Positions 20,689-30,889 of a DNA stretch of 64,000 nt are shown here, in pieces. Both the position numbers and the translations under genes were made by a program. The notes beneath the pieces are model-generated. The model was given only the letters and a program-made list of their open reading frames with translations. It searched no databases and was not told the origin of the DNA. Source of the stretch: Sphingomonadales bacterium (GTDB lineage: Bacteria > Pseudomonadota > Alphaproteobacteria > Sphingomonadales > Sphingomonadaceae). Where the stretch lies: contig JAAURJ010000001.1 of NCBI GenBank assembly GCA_012032285.1, positions 62,001-126,000 on the forward strand. The letters run 5' to 3'. Numbering within the stretch: the stretch's first letter is position 1; every line of letters begins with the position of its first letter.

Positions 20689-22107
20689 TCAAGGATCAGA
20701 CCCATAAACCGGTATCTCAATCTTCATCCGTGCATAAAGTTCATCAGGCGCGAATAATATTCTAGCGCTGCGGTTATGCAGATACAAGATTGCAGCATCC
20801 TGCGCCCCTGCCATTTCCTTTTCGGCAATAATGCTAAGTGTATCGCCGCGTTGCACCTCATAACTGCGCACGCGGTCGGGTGGACGTAGCGCCCGATTGT
20901 CCCATATCCCTTTTTTTTCCAGCGCCGCTTCGTCAACCTGAATATCCGCCGCAACCGGGCTGTCACGCAGCAGCGGGTACCATTGCTTCAACGGTGCCGG
21001 CCGATAGGGCTGCTTTTCGGGTAAATCCGCAGGGTTGCTATGAAAGCGGCGAATGACTAACGGATGGAATTCGGGCGTTTCCATATTGCTAAAGTCACGG
21101 TCGGCCAAGCGACCCGCCGCCTCCAGCAAATCGCCAAAGCTGTTTTTATATTTATCCTTCACATTGAATAAAGCGGCGCGGTGATCGGGCAACAATTCGA
21201 AGAGCGGGCTATGTTCATCAACGTCAAATCGCAGCTCCTCTTTCATCGCACCGCGCATCACCCATTCGAGCGCAGCATCCGACAGTCCTGTCACCAGCCC
21301 GCCGCCGCCTACAGAGCCATGATTGCCGGGAAACAGCATTTGTTGATAGCGTTTTGCCTCTGGCTCTGCGGCATTGAGTACATCTAGGTTCGACCATAGC
21401 GTCGGTTCAAATGTCGCACGCCTTTCATCAATCGCAACGGCGTGGCGGGCTCTTTTGACAGTCGATGACAGGCGTGTATCATGAAAACGGTATTTGCGGC
21501 GAAATCGGGAAAACAGGTTCAAATGCTTGGGCACACCCAGCGCCCCAACCGTATCCCATATCCCGACATAGCGGATATTGAGGTCGGTTGGCGCTTCATT
21601 ATCTTCATTGGGATATTGATCCTTGCGCCATTGCCGGTCGCCGGGCAGGCATAGCTCGCGGCAATGTTCAAATCGGAATTGCCGCGCGGCATCGCTGTCG
21701 GGCCGGGTATCTTCCTTTCGGCTTGTATACAGGTTTTTGGCCGCACCAATTTGATGCAGTGCGCGGCGCGACACTATTCCGCAATTGCGTACCATGCCGA
21801 CAAAGGAACGCGCACTAAACGCCCCGCGTGAAAAGCCGAAGACATAAATATCGTCACCCGGTTCATAATTAAGCACCAGAAAATGATATGCTTCGGCAAT
21901 ATTATCCTTCAGCCCCCATCCAAACATACCCGCCGGCATTTTCAGCCATTTGCTGTTCGTTCCAACACCCTCGTCATAGTGGATAAGCTGCGCATGGTCA
22001 TGCCTGTCCACGCGGCTGATTGCCTGTGCAATCCTGGCAACATTGGTGGGACTAGGACTGTCAATCCGGTTCCATGTGCCATCAAAGCAGAAAATCAGTT
22101 TCTTCAT
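20689..22107 (-). CDS. DUF2235 hydrolase/phospholipase-like protein with C-terminal LysM-like domain
   Basis: MKKLIFCFDGTWNRIDSPSPTNVARIAQAI, VFGFSRGAFSARSFVGMVRNCGI (GFSRG nucleophile elbow); C-term YEVQRGDTLSIIAEKEM. Confidence 0.88.
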   Translation of the reverse strand: MKKLIFCFDGTWNRIDSPSPTNVARIAQAISRVDRHDHAQLIHYDEGVGTNSKWLKMPAGMFGWGLKDNIAEAYHFLVLNYEPGDDIYVFGFSRGAFSARSFVGMVRNCGIVSRRALHQIGAAKNLYTSRKEDTRPDSDAARQFRFEHCRELCLPGDRQWRKDQYPNEDNEAPTDLNIRYVGIWDTVGALGVPKHLNLFSRFRRKYRFHDTRLSSTVKRARHAVAIDERRATFEPTLWSNLDVLNAAEPEAKRYQQMLFPGNHGSVGGGGLVTGLSDAALEWVMRGAMKEELRFDVDEHSPLFELLPDHRAALFNVKDKYKNSFGDLLEAAGRLADRDFSNMETPEFHPLVIRRFHSNPADLPEKQPYRPAPLKQWYPLLRDSPVAADIQVDEAALEKKGIWDNRALRPPDRVRSYEVQRGDTLSIIAEKEMAGAQDAAILYLHNRSARILFAPDELYARMKIEIPVYGSDP

Positions 22108-22212
22108 CGCATACCCCCTGTTTTGGTCGATATGCGGCCCGTTTTTCTTTTGGCTTATACACCAAAATCGGGTCAGAAAGAAGGATTAGCTTATATTATG
22201 CCAAGCAGCGGG

Positions 22213-24071
22213 TCAGCGGGGGCGGTTACCTTTTGCCTTATGCTTGACGCCATGTTTGGAATGCGGGCGGTCTTTGCCAAATCCGCCGCCTTTTTTCTTT
22301 GGTCCCTTGGGGCTTTCGCCGTCAAATTTTGCGGCTAGGGTCGGGCGTTTGTTCCTGCCGTCATCCTTGCCCTTATGCTCCTTGTCGCGCCGGTTTCCGC
22401 GCGGTTTTCCGGTGCTTCGTCCGCGCCCTTCATAATCCGGTTTGCCGCGTTTCCTGTTTTCCTTTGCCAAATCGCGCGGCGGAGCCTCTGACTGGGTGAT
22501 TTCGACATCGGCATCCTCGTCACGGCCCGGTTTTTGCACTTGTTTGGCAAAAGCCTTTGCGCTGTTCGCGGCAATCCCGACAAAAGTTTCGTTGGCGGCA
22601 ATGCGGATCGCGCCGACATCATTTTTGGTCACGCCGCCGCGCCGACAGATTAGCGGCAACAACCATTTGGGATCGGCGTTATTATTGCGCCCGACATTGA
22701 TCCGGAACCAGATAGCATCGTCAAATCCGTTTCGATGTGATTCTTTGCCAACCTCTGGCCGCTTACCATCGTCCAGCAATTCTTCGGCCGATGGCATTTC
22801 CGCGCGGTGCATGGCAACCAGCTTTGCCGCGATGTCCGCAGGGCTTAGCGTCTCCAGCAAGGTCGCGCCCAATGCCCGGTCACCATCATCAATGTCGGTA
22901 GGCGCAAGCAGTTTTTCAAGCAAACGCTCATGGTCCTTTGCCTTAATCTCTTCGGCGGTGGGAACCTTGATCCAATCGGGATTTATCTTCGCCCCGCGCA
23001 GCATGGATTCCACGCGCTTACGCCGCTGATAAGGAACGACCAGCACCGCCGTTCCTTTCCTACCGGCCCGGCCGGTGCGACCCGAACGGTGTTGCAGCGC
23101 CTCTGCATCACGCGGGATTTCGACATGGATGACAAGGGTGACACTGGGCAGGTCAATTCCCCGCGCCGCGACATCGGTGGCGACACAGATACGGGCGCGT
23201 TTGTTGCGCAGCGATTGCAACGCGGCGTTGCGTTCCTGCTGGCTGTGTTCGCCCGATAGCGCCACCGCGCTAAAACCTCTATTGGTCAGCTTTGCGTGCA
23301 GATGCCGCACACTTTCCCTTGTTGCACAAAACAGAATGGCGGTTTCCGCCTCATATAGGCGCAGCAGGTTTACGACAGCATTTTCAATATCGGGCGGCGC
23401 AACGGTAACGGCTTGATAGGCAATATCGCCGTGACCACGTTCTTCACCAATGGTGCTGATCCGCATCGCGTCATTCTGATACCGTTTGGCGAGCGCGGCA
23501 ATCGGTTTGGGCATGGTCGCCGAAAACATAAGCGTGCGGCGCCCGGTCGGGCTGGCGTTGAGCAGCTCCTCCAACTCTTCACGAAAACCCATGTCGAGCA
23601 TTTCATCGGCTTCATCCAGCACCGCAACTTTCAACTCCGACAGGTCGAGCGCCCCGCGCTCCAGATGGTCGCGCAGACGCCCAGGCGTCCCGACAACAAT
23701 TTGCGCCCCATTTTTCAAATTACGCCGTTCCTTGCTGGCGTCCATACCGCCAACACAAGTAGCGATGCGCACCCCTGCGCCCGCATAAAGCCAGCCCAGT
23801 TCGCGCGCGACCTGAAGCGCCAATTCGCGTGTCGGCGCGATAATCAACGCAGCAGGCAGCCCAGCCAAACTAACCAGCCCGCCATCCAAAATCTGCGGCG
23901 CCATGGCGAGACCAAAAGCCACGGTTTTGCCCGAACCCGTTTGTGCCGAAACGATCAAATCGCGGCCCGCCGCTTCGGGCACGACCACCGCAAGCTGGAC
24001 AGGGGTTAGCGCGGTATATTCACGTGCGGCAAGCGCCTCGCCGAGCAGCGGGTGTATATGGTCAATGACAT
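22213..24071 (-). pseudogene. DEAD/DEAH-box RNA helicase, likely frameshift just after the start codon (24064-24065)
   Basis: SAQTGSGKT, PTRELALQVA, LDEADEML, SATMP, HRSGRTGRAGRKG; upstream in-frame residues DHIHPLLGEALAAREYTALTPVQLAVV lack a start unless one base is restored (MSFDHIHPLL). Confidence 0.85.
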
Positions 24072-24188
24072 AGTGATTCCTTGGATAGTGGCGCCCTTTG
24101 CGCCTTATTTGTGCTAATGTCCATGCTGCACTGCAAAATAATTATTTTGCCCTTCGACATGGCTGCTGCTTCGCGCTATTCAAATGCC

Positions 24189-25852
24189 ATGACCGACTCT
24201 TCCAAATTGCCGCCCATCTTTGACCCGGATATGATGCCCGACATGATGAAAGCCTTTACAGCGCAAATGGCAGGCAGCACGCTTCCCGAAGGTAGCGACC
24301 CGCTGACCGGTTATAAGCACGCAATGGATGCATGGGGAAAAGTGCTTGAACCAATGGCGAAGGCGGGGCGGGATAAAGTCAATCCGGCGGACCGCCGGTT
24401 TAGGGGCGAGGCATGGGAGCATCCGGTATTCGACCTGATGCGGCAAGGCTATAGCGTGATGAGCGACTATATACTTGGTGCGGCAGAGCAGATGGATGGC
24501 ATTGATGCGGATCAAAAGGCAAAGTTGACCTTTGCCGTGCGGCAAGTTGTCGATGCGATGAGCCCGGCCAATAACGCCTTTACCAATCCGATTGCGCTGG
24601 ACCGGGCGATAGAAACCAAAGGAGCCAGCCTGATGAAGGGCATGGCGCATATGATGGCGGATATTCAAGCCGGCCAAATGACCCATACCGATCGTCAAGC
24701 GTTTCGTTTGGGCGAAAATATTGCGGCGACGCCTGGCAAGGTGGTGCATGAAACCCCGCTTTATCAGCTTGTGCAATATGCACCAACGACGGACAAGGTT
24801 TTGAAAATTCCGCTGGTGATTTTCCCGCCATGGATCAACCGTTTCTATATCCTCGACCTGACAGCGGAAAAAAGCTTTATCAAATGGTGCACGGATCAAG
24901 GGATAACTGTTTTTATCGCCAGCTGGAAATCCGCCGATGCGTCGATGAAGGATGTGGTGTGGGACGATTATATCGCCGCCGAAATTGACGCGGTGGATAC
25001 GATATGCGGCCTTTTGGATGTAAAGTCGGTGCATATAATCGGCTATTGTGTTGCGGGCACCACGCTGGCCGCCGCGCTGGCCGTTCTGGCCGCCAAGGGC
25101 GAAGCGGCAAAGGTCAAATCAGCGACTTTCTTTACGGCTCAAGTTGATTTCAGCGAAGCTGGCGACCTGCTTAGCTTCATCGACGATCATCAACTCAAGA
25201 TGATAGAGGCGCTTTCGGGCGAAGGTTATCTGGATGGCCGTTTCCTTGCGCTGACCTTCAACCTGTTGCGCGGTAATGATCTGATCTGGTCAACGGTGGT
25301 CAAAATTATCTTTTGGGCGATGATTATCCCGCCTTTGACCTGCTGCATTGGAATGGCGATGTCACCAACCTGCCGGCCAAATGGCATAAGGCCTATTTGT
25401 GCGACCTGTACCGCGATAACAAATTGATCGAGCCTGGGCGTTTATCGGCGCTGGGTGTTCCGATTGACCTGACTAAGGTGGAAACCCCCGCCTATATTCA
25501 AGCCGGACGGGAAGATCATATTGCCCCTGCGAAAAGCGTCTGGAAAATGCAACATCATTTCAAAGGACCAATGAAATTCGTGCTGGCAGGCAGCGGCCAT
25601 ATCGCTGGGGTCGTTAACCCACCGGTGCTGGGAAAATATCAATATTGGCTCAATGATGATGACAAGGCCGACAGCCTCGAAGCCTTTATTGCCGGAGCAA
25701 AGGAAACCAAAGGCAGCTGGTGGCCCGATTGGCTGTCTTGGCTGAAAACACATAGCGATAAAATGGTTAAGGCCGATGGTGGCCGTATGCCAGGTGAGGG
25801 CAAGCTAAAAGCAATTGAAGACGCGCCCGGCCGCTATGTGAAAACACGATAG
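24189..25852 (+). pseudogene. phaC: class I poly(3-hydroxyalkanoate) synthase, frameshift at 25302-25305
   Basis: IIGYCVAGTTLAAALAVLA (lipase-box-like with Cys), GNDLIWSTVVK then shifted NYLLGDDYPAFDLLHWNGDVTNLPAKWHKAYLCDLY...GSGHIAGVVNPP. Confidence 0.95.
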
Positions 25853-25892
25853 CTGCCGAATAGCCCCCGATGAATGCCAAGGTTCGGCGGGG

Positions 25893-26306
25893 TTATCGGA
25901 CCCCGTCCTCGCGCCGCTGGGCAAACCATTCGCGTAGCGCTTTGGCCTGACATCCGGTGAAACCATTGCTGCCAACCGCCGAACAGCTGTCCGGCCTTGC
26001 CATACGGGCAATATTATCCAAACTCTCTGTTGCGGCGGCAAGGCTACGGTCACCGCTATGTGGCAATTCCGGTTTCTGGTAAACAGTGGCAGGGATGCGG
26101 TACCGCTCACTTTCCGGGCGTTCGGCGCAAACCACAATTTCGCCTTCTTCGGCCAGTGGACAGCGTTCTTCGCCATATGTGATTAAAAAGGACCAGCGTT
26201 CGGGCGGTGCTTCTGTTTCCGGAACGCTTTTCGCAATTGCGCAATGCGGATTGATGGCCAAGGATGCGAATATTATTGCAACGCCAAAGAACATCAATCT
26301 TTTCAT
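25893..26306 (-). CDS. secreted hypothetical protein
   Basis: Signal peptide MKRLMFFGVAIIFASLAINPHCAIA; EEGEIVVCAERPESERYRIP. Confidence 0.6.
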   Translation of the reverse strand: MKRLMFFGVAIIFASLAINPHCAIAKSVPETEAPPERWSFLITYGEERCPLAEEGEIVVCAERPESERYRIPATVYQKPELPHSGDRSLAAATESLDNIARMARPDSCSAVGSNGFTGCQAKALREWFAQRREDGVR

Positions 26307-26473
26307 ATTTTTCTTTCTCCCTGTGTGCCGACGATAGTGATGCGGCCCGTTTTCTCGCTTGCAATGGATTGCATCCATAGGGGTTGACCTTTGATGAATC
26401 GCTTATTGCGCTCAAAAAATGGTAAAAATAAGGATGTCTGTTTCACGCAATAGGCATAAGGCAAAAACCTACC

Positions 26474-26491
26474 CTTTACGTAAACGTAAAG
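26474..26491. promoter_or_regulatory. palindromic operator at promoter of acyl-CoA dehydrogenase genes
   Basis: CTTTACGT-AA-ACGTAAAG perfect 8-nt arms; overlaps a plausible -35 (TTTACG 26475-26480) 17 bp from TATATT (26498-26503). Confidence 0.65.
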
Positions 26492-26531
26492 TAAGGCTAT
26501 ATTCCTTTTATAGCTTTTGAGGAGAATCGCC

Positions 26532-27725
26532 ATGGATATGGAATTTAGCGCCGAAGACATTGCTTTTCGGGAAGAAGTGCGCAGCTTCATCACCGAAAAC
26601 TACCCCGAATCATTACGGGCGGCGCAGGAAGAGGGAGAGGAAATGTCGAAGGAGAATTTCCTCAGTTGGCACCGCATCTTGGCGAAAAAGGGCTGGGTTG
26701 CGCCCGCATGGCCGGCGGAATATGGCGGTCCGGGCTGGACAGCGACGCAGCGTTTTATCTTTTCCGAAGAAATCGCTTCGGCCGACTGTGTGCAGATCAT
26801 GCCCTTTGGCATCAATATGGTCGGTCCTGTCATTTATACATTCGGCACGCCGGAACAAAAGGCCCATTTCCTGCCCCGCATATTATCGGGTGAGGATTGG
26901 TGGTGTCAGGGTTATTCTGAACCCGGCGCAGGCAGCGACCTTGCGTCCTTGCGCACCACAGCGGTGCGGGACGGTGATGATTATATCGTCAACGGGCAAA
27001 AGACTTGGACCACCATGGCGCAGCACGCCGACTGGGGTTTCTTCCTTGTCAAAACCGATAAGGAAGCCAAGGCGCAGGAAGCCATTTCTTTCCTTTTAAT
27101 TGACATGAAATCCCCCGGAGTCACGGTGCGCCCGATCATCACGCTGGGCGGCGAGCATGAGGTGAATGAGGTCTGGCTGGAGGATGTGCGCGTGCCAGTA
27201 TCGAATCGCGTCTATGAAGAGAATAAAGGTTGGACCTGTGCCAAATTCCTGTTGGCGCACGAACGCACTGGTATTGCCGGAGTTGCCCGGTCCAAGCGCG
27301 GGGTGGAAAAGATTAAATCCATCGCTCGTAATGAAGTGGATGGTGATAACCCGCTGCTCCAAAACCCGTTTTTCAAACGCAAGATTGCGCAGCTGGAAAT
27401 TGATCTGACCGCGCTGGAATTTACCGAATTGCGCTCGCTTGCCGGAGAAGCGGCAGGCAGGGGGCCAGGGCCGGAATCAAGCCTGCTCAAAATCAAAGGG
27501 TCTGAGATACAGCAGCGGATTACAGAATTGGCACTCGAAGCCGTCGGCCATTATGGCGCCCCTTATTTTCGCGGCTTTGGTGAAGGTGATAACGCGCATC
27601 CCATCGGCCCTGATTATGCCCACCGCGCCGCGCCGGTTTATTTCAACACCCGGAAAACCACCATCTATGGCGGATCCAACGAGATACAGCGCAACATCAT
27701 CGCAAAAATGGTGCTGGGGCTTTAA
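26532..27725 (+). CDS. acyl-CoA dehydrogenase
   Basis: GYSEPGAGSDLASLRTTAVRDGDDYIVNGQKTWTT; TTIYGGSNEIQRNIIAKMVLGL. Confidence 0.95.
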   Translation: MDMEFSAEDIAFREEVRSFITENYPESLRAAQEEGEEMSKENFLSWHRILAKKGWVAPAWPAEYGGPGWTATQRFIFSEEIASADCVQIMPFGINMVGPVIYTFGTPEQKAHFLPRILSGEDWWCQGYSEPGAGSDLASLRTTAVRDGDDYIVNGQKTWTTMAQHADWGFFLVKTDKEAKAQEAISFLLIDMKSPGVTVRPIITLGGEHEVNEVWLEDVRVPVSNRVYEENKGWTCAKFLLAHERTGIAGVARSKRGVEKIKSIARNEVDGDNPLLQNPFFKRKIAQLEIDLTALEFTELRSLAGEAAGRGPGPESSLLKIKGSEIQQRITELALEAVGHYGAPYFRGFGEGDNAHPIGPDYAHRAAPVYFNTRKTTIYGGSNEIQRNIIAKMVLGL

Positions 27726-27772
27726 CGCGCATTTTTTGCATAAGCGCGTAATATTATAATCGAGGAACGAAA

Positions 27773-28912
27773 ATGGATTTCACCTATACCGAAACGCAGG
27801 ACATGATCCGCGATACGCTGGCCCGGTTTTTGGCCGACACCTATGATTTCGACAAACGCCGCGCGATGATTGACAGCGATTTGGGCCGCGATCCTGGCAT
27901 ATGGACCGCATTGGCGCAGGAGCTGGGTATGTTGGGCGCAGCCTTTGCCGAAGAGCATGGCGGCCTTGGCGGCGGCCATTTGGAAAATGCGATCATCATG
28001 GAAGAATTGGGCAAGGTGATGGCGATTGAGCCTTATCTACAAACCGTTGTGCTTGGCGGCGGGGCGCTGAAGGCCGTGGGCGGCGCTCATGCTGATGCGA
28101 TGATCCCCGAAATAATCGCTGGCAATGCGATCATCGCCTTTGCCTATGCCGAACCGCAGGGGCGCTATAACCTCGCCAATGTGCAAACAAGCGCAAAGAA
28201 AAACGGCGGCGGCTATGTGCTCAATGGCCATAAATCGGTTGTCTATGCCGCGCCTTGGGCCACGCATCTGCTGGTCAGCGCCAGAACAGGCGGCGGGCAA
28301 AGCGAACGGGACGGCATTTCTCTGTTCCTGATTGATGCCACTCTATCCGGTATCGTTCGCCGCGATTATCCCACCGTCGACGGTTTTCGCGCGTCGGAGA
28401 TTTATTTTGAAAATGCCTCTATCCCAGCCGAAGCCTTGCTGGGCGAAGAAGGCGGTGCATTGCCGGTGATTGAGCAGATCGTTGATGAAGCGACCGTTGC
28501 GGTCTGCGCGGAGGCCATCGGCGTGACGGCAAAACTGCATGAAGGCACGCTGGACTATAGCAAGCAGCGCAAACAATTTGGTCAGGAAATCGGCCGTTTC
28601 CAAGTGCTGCAACACCGTATGGTCGATATGTTTATGGAGGTGGAGCAGGCCAAATCAATGACGATTATGGCCATGCTGCATCTGGACAAACCGGCGGATG
28701 AACGCATGGCAGCGGTGAGCGCAGCGAAGGCACGGATCAGCAGGGGCGCCAATTTTGTTGGTCAAAATGCGATCCAGACGCATGGCGGTATCGGTATCAC
28801 GCAGGAGCTTGCCATCGGTCATTATTTCAAACGCGCCACGATGATCGAGAATCAATTTGGTAGTGCAGACCATCATTTTGATCGGTATGAAGCTTTGACC
28901 CTGTCCGCATAA
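27773..28912 (+). CDS. acyl-CoA dehydrogenase (second subunit type)
   Basis: MDFTYTETQDMIRDTLARFLAD, GVTAKLHEGTLDYSKQRKQFGQEIGRFQVLQHRMVDM, QTHGGIGITQELAIGHYFKR. Confidence 0.93.
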   Translation: MDFTYTETQDMIRDTLARFLADTYDFDKRRAMIDSDLGRDPGIWTALAQELGMLGAAFAEEHGGLGGGHLENAIIMEELGKVMAIEPYLQTVVLGGGALKAVGGAHADAMIPEIIAGNAIIAFAYAEPQGRYNLANVQTSAKKNGGGYVLNGHKSVVYAAPWATHLLVSARTGGGQSERDGISLFLIDATLSGIVRRDYPTVDGFRASEIYFENASIPAEALLGEEGGALPVIEQIVDEATVAVCAEAIGVTAKLHEGTLDYSKQRKQFGQEIGRFQVLQHRMVDMFMEVEQAKSMTIMAMLHLDKPADERMAAVSAAKARISRGANFVGQNAIQTHGGIGITQELAIGHYFKRATMIENQFGSADHHFDRYEALTLSA

Positions 28913-28941
28913 CAGCGGGGAAGAATAATCGAATAAGGTTC

Positions 28942-29465
28942 GTGATGCCGATACAATATAGGGCGCCTGTGGCAGCCGATCTTGAAGCATTGGCCGGGCT
29001 GGGCCGGGAGACATTTTGCGATACTTTCGCCCATCTTTATGCGGCGGAGGATTTGTCTGCTTTTTTGGAACAGGTTTATTCTTTGCCTTCGGTGGAGGCT
29101 GATTTGAACAATCCGCGGCTGCATTATCAGATTGCGGAGGAGGACGGGCGGCTGGTTGGCTATTGCAAAATCGGCGAAGGGGTAACGCTCGACCATGATC
29201 CGCAGGGGCGCAGCGTTTTTGAACTGAAACAACTTTATCTTCGCTCCGGCTATTTTGGCGCAGGCATAGCCGATCGTTTGATACAATGGGCGCTGGAACA
29301 AGCGCAAAACCGCGGCGCGGATGATATGCTGCTTAGCGTATTCAGCGAAAATCCCCGTGCGCAACGTTTTTATAAAAATATGGATTCGCGCACATAGCGG
29401 ATACTATTTTCATGGTCGGAAATCACGAAGATCATGAATATATATATCTTAAAAAATTGAAATAA
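28942..29465 (+). pseudogene. GNAT N-acetyltransferase, frameshift at 29374-29378
   Basis: ORF reads ...ENPRAQRFYKN then MDSRT*; shifted frame continues KYGFAHIADTIFMVGNHEDHEYIYLKKLK*. Confidence 0.88.
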
Positions 29466-29516
29466 TACGGTAAATTAGTCATTTAGAAAATTTATTGTGC
29501 GCCGCACAAAAAATGC

Positions 29517-29555
29517 TTGACGTTGCAGTGCAGCATGGATATATTGCACTGCAAC
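29517..29555 (+). promoter_or_regulatory. sigma70-like promoter overlapped by perfect palindrome upstream of phasin
   Basis: TTGACG (29517-29522), 17-bp spacer, TATATT (29540-29545); GTTGCAGTGCA (29522-29532) ... TGCACTGCAAC (29545-29555), 11-nt perfect arms. Confidence 0.75.
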
Positions 29556-29576
29556 ACAACAATGATGGTGCAATTA

Positions 29577-30296
29577 ATGACTGATATAAAAACCCAAGCA
29601 GAAAAAACAGCGGCCCCAAAAGCCGCCCCAAAATCTGTGAAAGTTACAAAGCCAGCCGTTAAAGCAAAATCGGCCCCGAAAAAGCCCTCTCCCAAGAAAG
29701 TCGTGGCTGAAAAACCGCTGTCTATGTCACCTACAAAAGCTGTTGAAACAGCCGCAGTGGTCGCCGCACAGCCGGTAAAGGAAAAGCTGGTTAGCAAAAT
29801 CGTCGCTGTTGAAGAAACCTTTAATATTAAGAGTGGAGTTGAAAAAATGACTAAGACCGCAGAAACAACAGCTGAAAAAGTAACGGCAACTGCAAAAGGC
29901 TTTTTTGCCGATATGCAGGTTCGCGCAACCGAAGCCGCTGAAAAAGGCAAGAAACTGGCCATGGACACCGTTGAATTCCAAAAAGCCAATTTCGCCGCTA
30001 TCGTAGAAGCTGGTAAAATTGTTGCCAAAGGCGCACAGGATATGGGCAAAACCAATGTTGAATTTGCCAAGGCGAATTTTGCCGACCTGCAAGCTGCTGT
30101 AAAAGAAATCGCTGCTGTGCGTTCGCCTACTGACTTCGTTAAGGTTCAAACCGAATTGACGAAAAAAGCTTTCGATACTGCTGTATCGCAAGGTTCAAAG
30201 AACACCGAAGCGGCTGTTAAACTTGCCAGCGAAATGTTCCAGCCGATTTCGAACCGCTTTGCGGTTGCAACCGACCTTTTCAAAAAAGCCGCTTAA
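29577..30296 (+). CDS. phasin family protein with Lys/Ala/Pro-rich N-terminal extension
   Basis: Histone-H1-like K/A/P-rich N-term; C-term DTVEFQKANFAAIVEAGKIVAKGAQDMGKTNVEFAKANFADLQAAVKEIAAVRSPTDFVKVQTELTKKAFDTAV. Confidence 0.9.
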   Translation: MTDIKTQAEKTAAPKAAPKSVKVTKPAVKAKSAPKKPSPKKVVAEKPLSMSPTKAVETAAVVAAQPVKEKLVSKIVAVEETFNIKSGVEKMTKTAETTAEKVTATAKGFFADMQVRATEAAEKGKKLAMDTVEFQKANFAAIVEAGKIVAKGAQDMGKTNVEFAKANFADLQAAVKEIAAVRSPTDFVKVQTELTKKAFDTAVSQGSKNTEAAVKLASEMFQPISNRFAVATDLFKKAA

Positions 30297-30403
30297 TAGC
30301 CCGCTTTTTTTGAACACGCTGACCGGTTTGTAGCTAGCACCTGCCACCTCTCTCTCCTCCTCCCAGTGGTAGGAAGCAGTGGCATTCCGGTTAAGCCCAC
30401 AAA

Positions 30404-30440
30404 GAAACCGTCCTTTCCTTTTCTTGGAAAGGGCGGTTTC
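30404..30440 (+). terminator. rho-independent terminator-like hairpin after phasin
   Basis: GAAACCGTCCTTTCC ... GGAAAGGGCGGTTTC near-perfect 15-nt arms. Confidence 0.7.
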
Positions 30441-30526
30441 CTTGTTTATAGCCGTCAATTTTTCGGTGCCCTGAAATTATGCTGAACGCTCTTGCGAGCG
30501 GGCGGCGCATATCCTATTTTGGCAAT

Positions 30527-30871
30527 ATGAATGCAGTAATGAACCAGAATGAGGATGATGGCGATAATGGCGGACGGCCCGGCGTCGGCCTCGCCACACG
30601 CACCCGGCCTAAAGCAAAAAAGCCAAGCCAATATAAAGTATTGTTGCTCAATGACGATTATACGCCGATGGAATTTGTCGTCCATGTGCTAAAAGCTTTT
30701 TTCCAAATGGATACCGATCAGGCAACACAGGTGATGCTCCACGTCCATCAAAAGGGCGTCGGTGTGTGCGGTATATTCCCCTATGAAATTGCCGAAACCA
30801 AAGTGACACAGGTAATGGATTTCGCCAAAAAGGCGCAGCACCCCCTGCAATGCACGCTGGAAAAGGCTTAG
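30527..30871 (+). CDS. clpS: ATP-dependent Clp protease adaptor ClpS
   Basis: [62 protein letters not shown]. Confidence 0.97.
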   Translation: MNAVMNQNEDDGDNGGRPGVGLATRTRPKAKKPSQYKVLLLNDDYTPMEFVVHVLKAFFQMDTDQATQVMLHVHQKGVGVCGIFPYEIAETKVTQVMDFAKKAQHPLQCTLEKA

Positions 30872-30889
30872 GGTCAGGATCTAGGCTGT

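Noticed and set aside
24180-25034. 284-aa minus-strand ORF opposite phaC
   Set aside because: His/Arg-rich shadow translation of the phaC coding strand.
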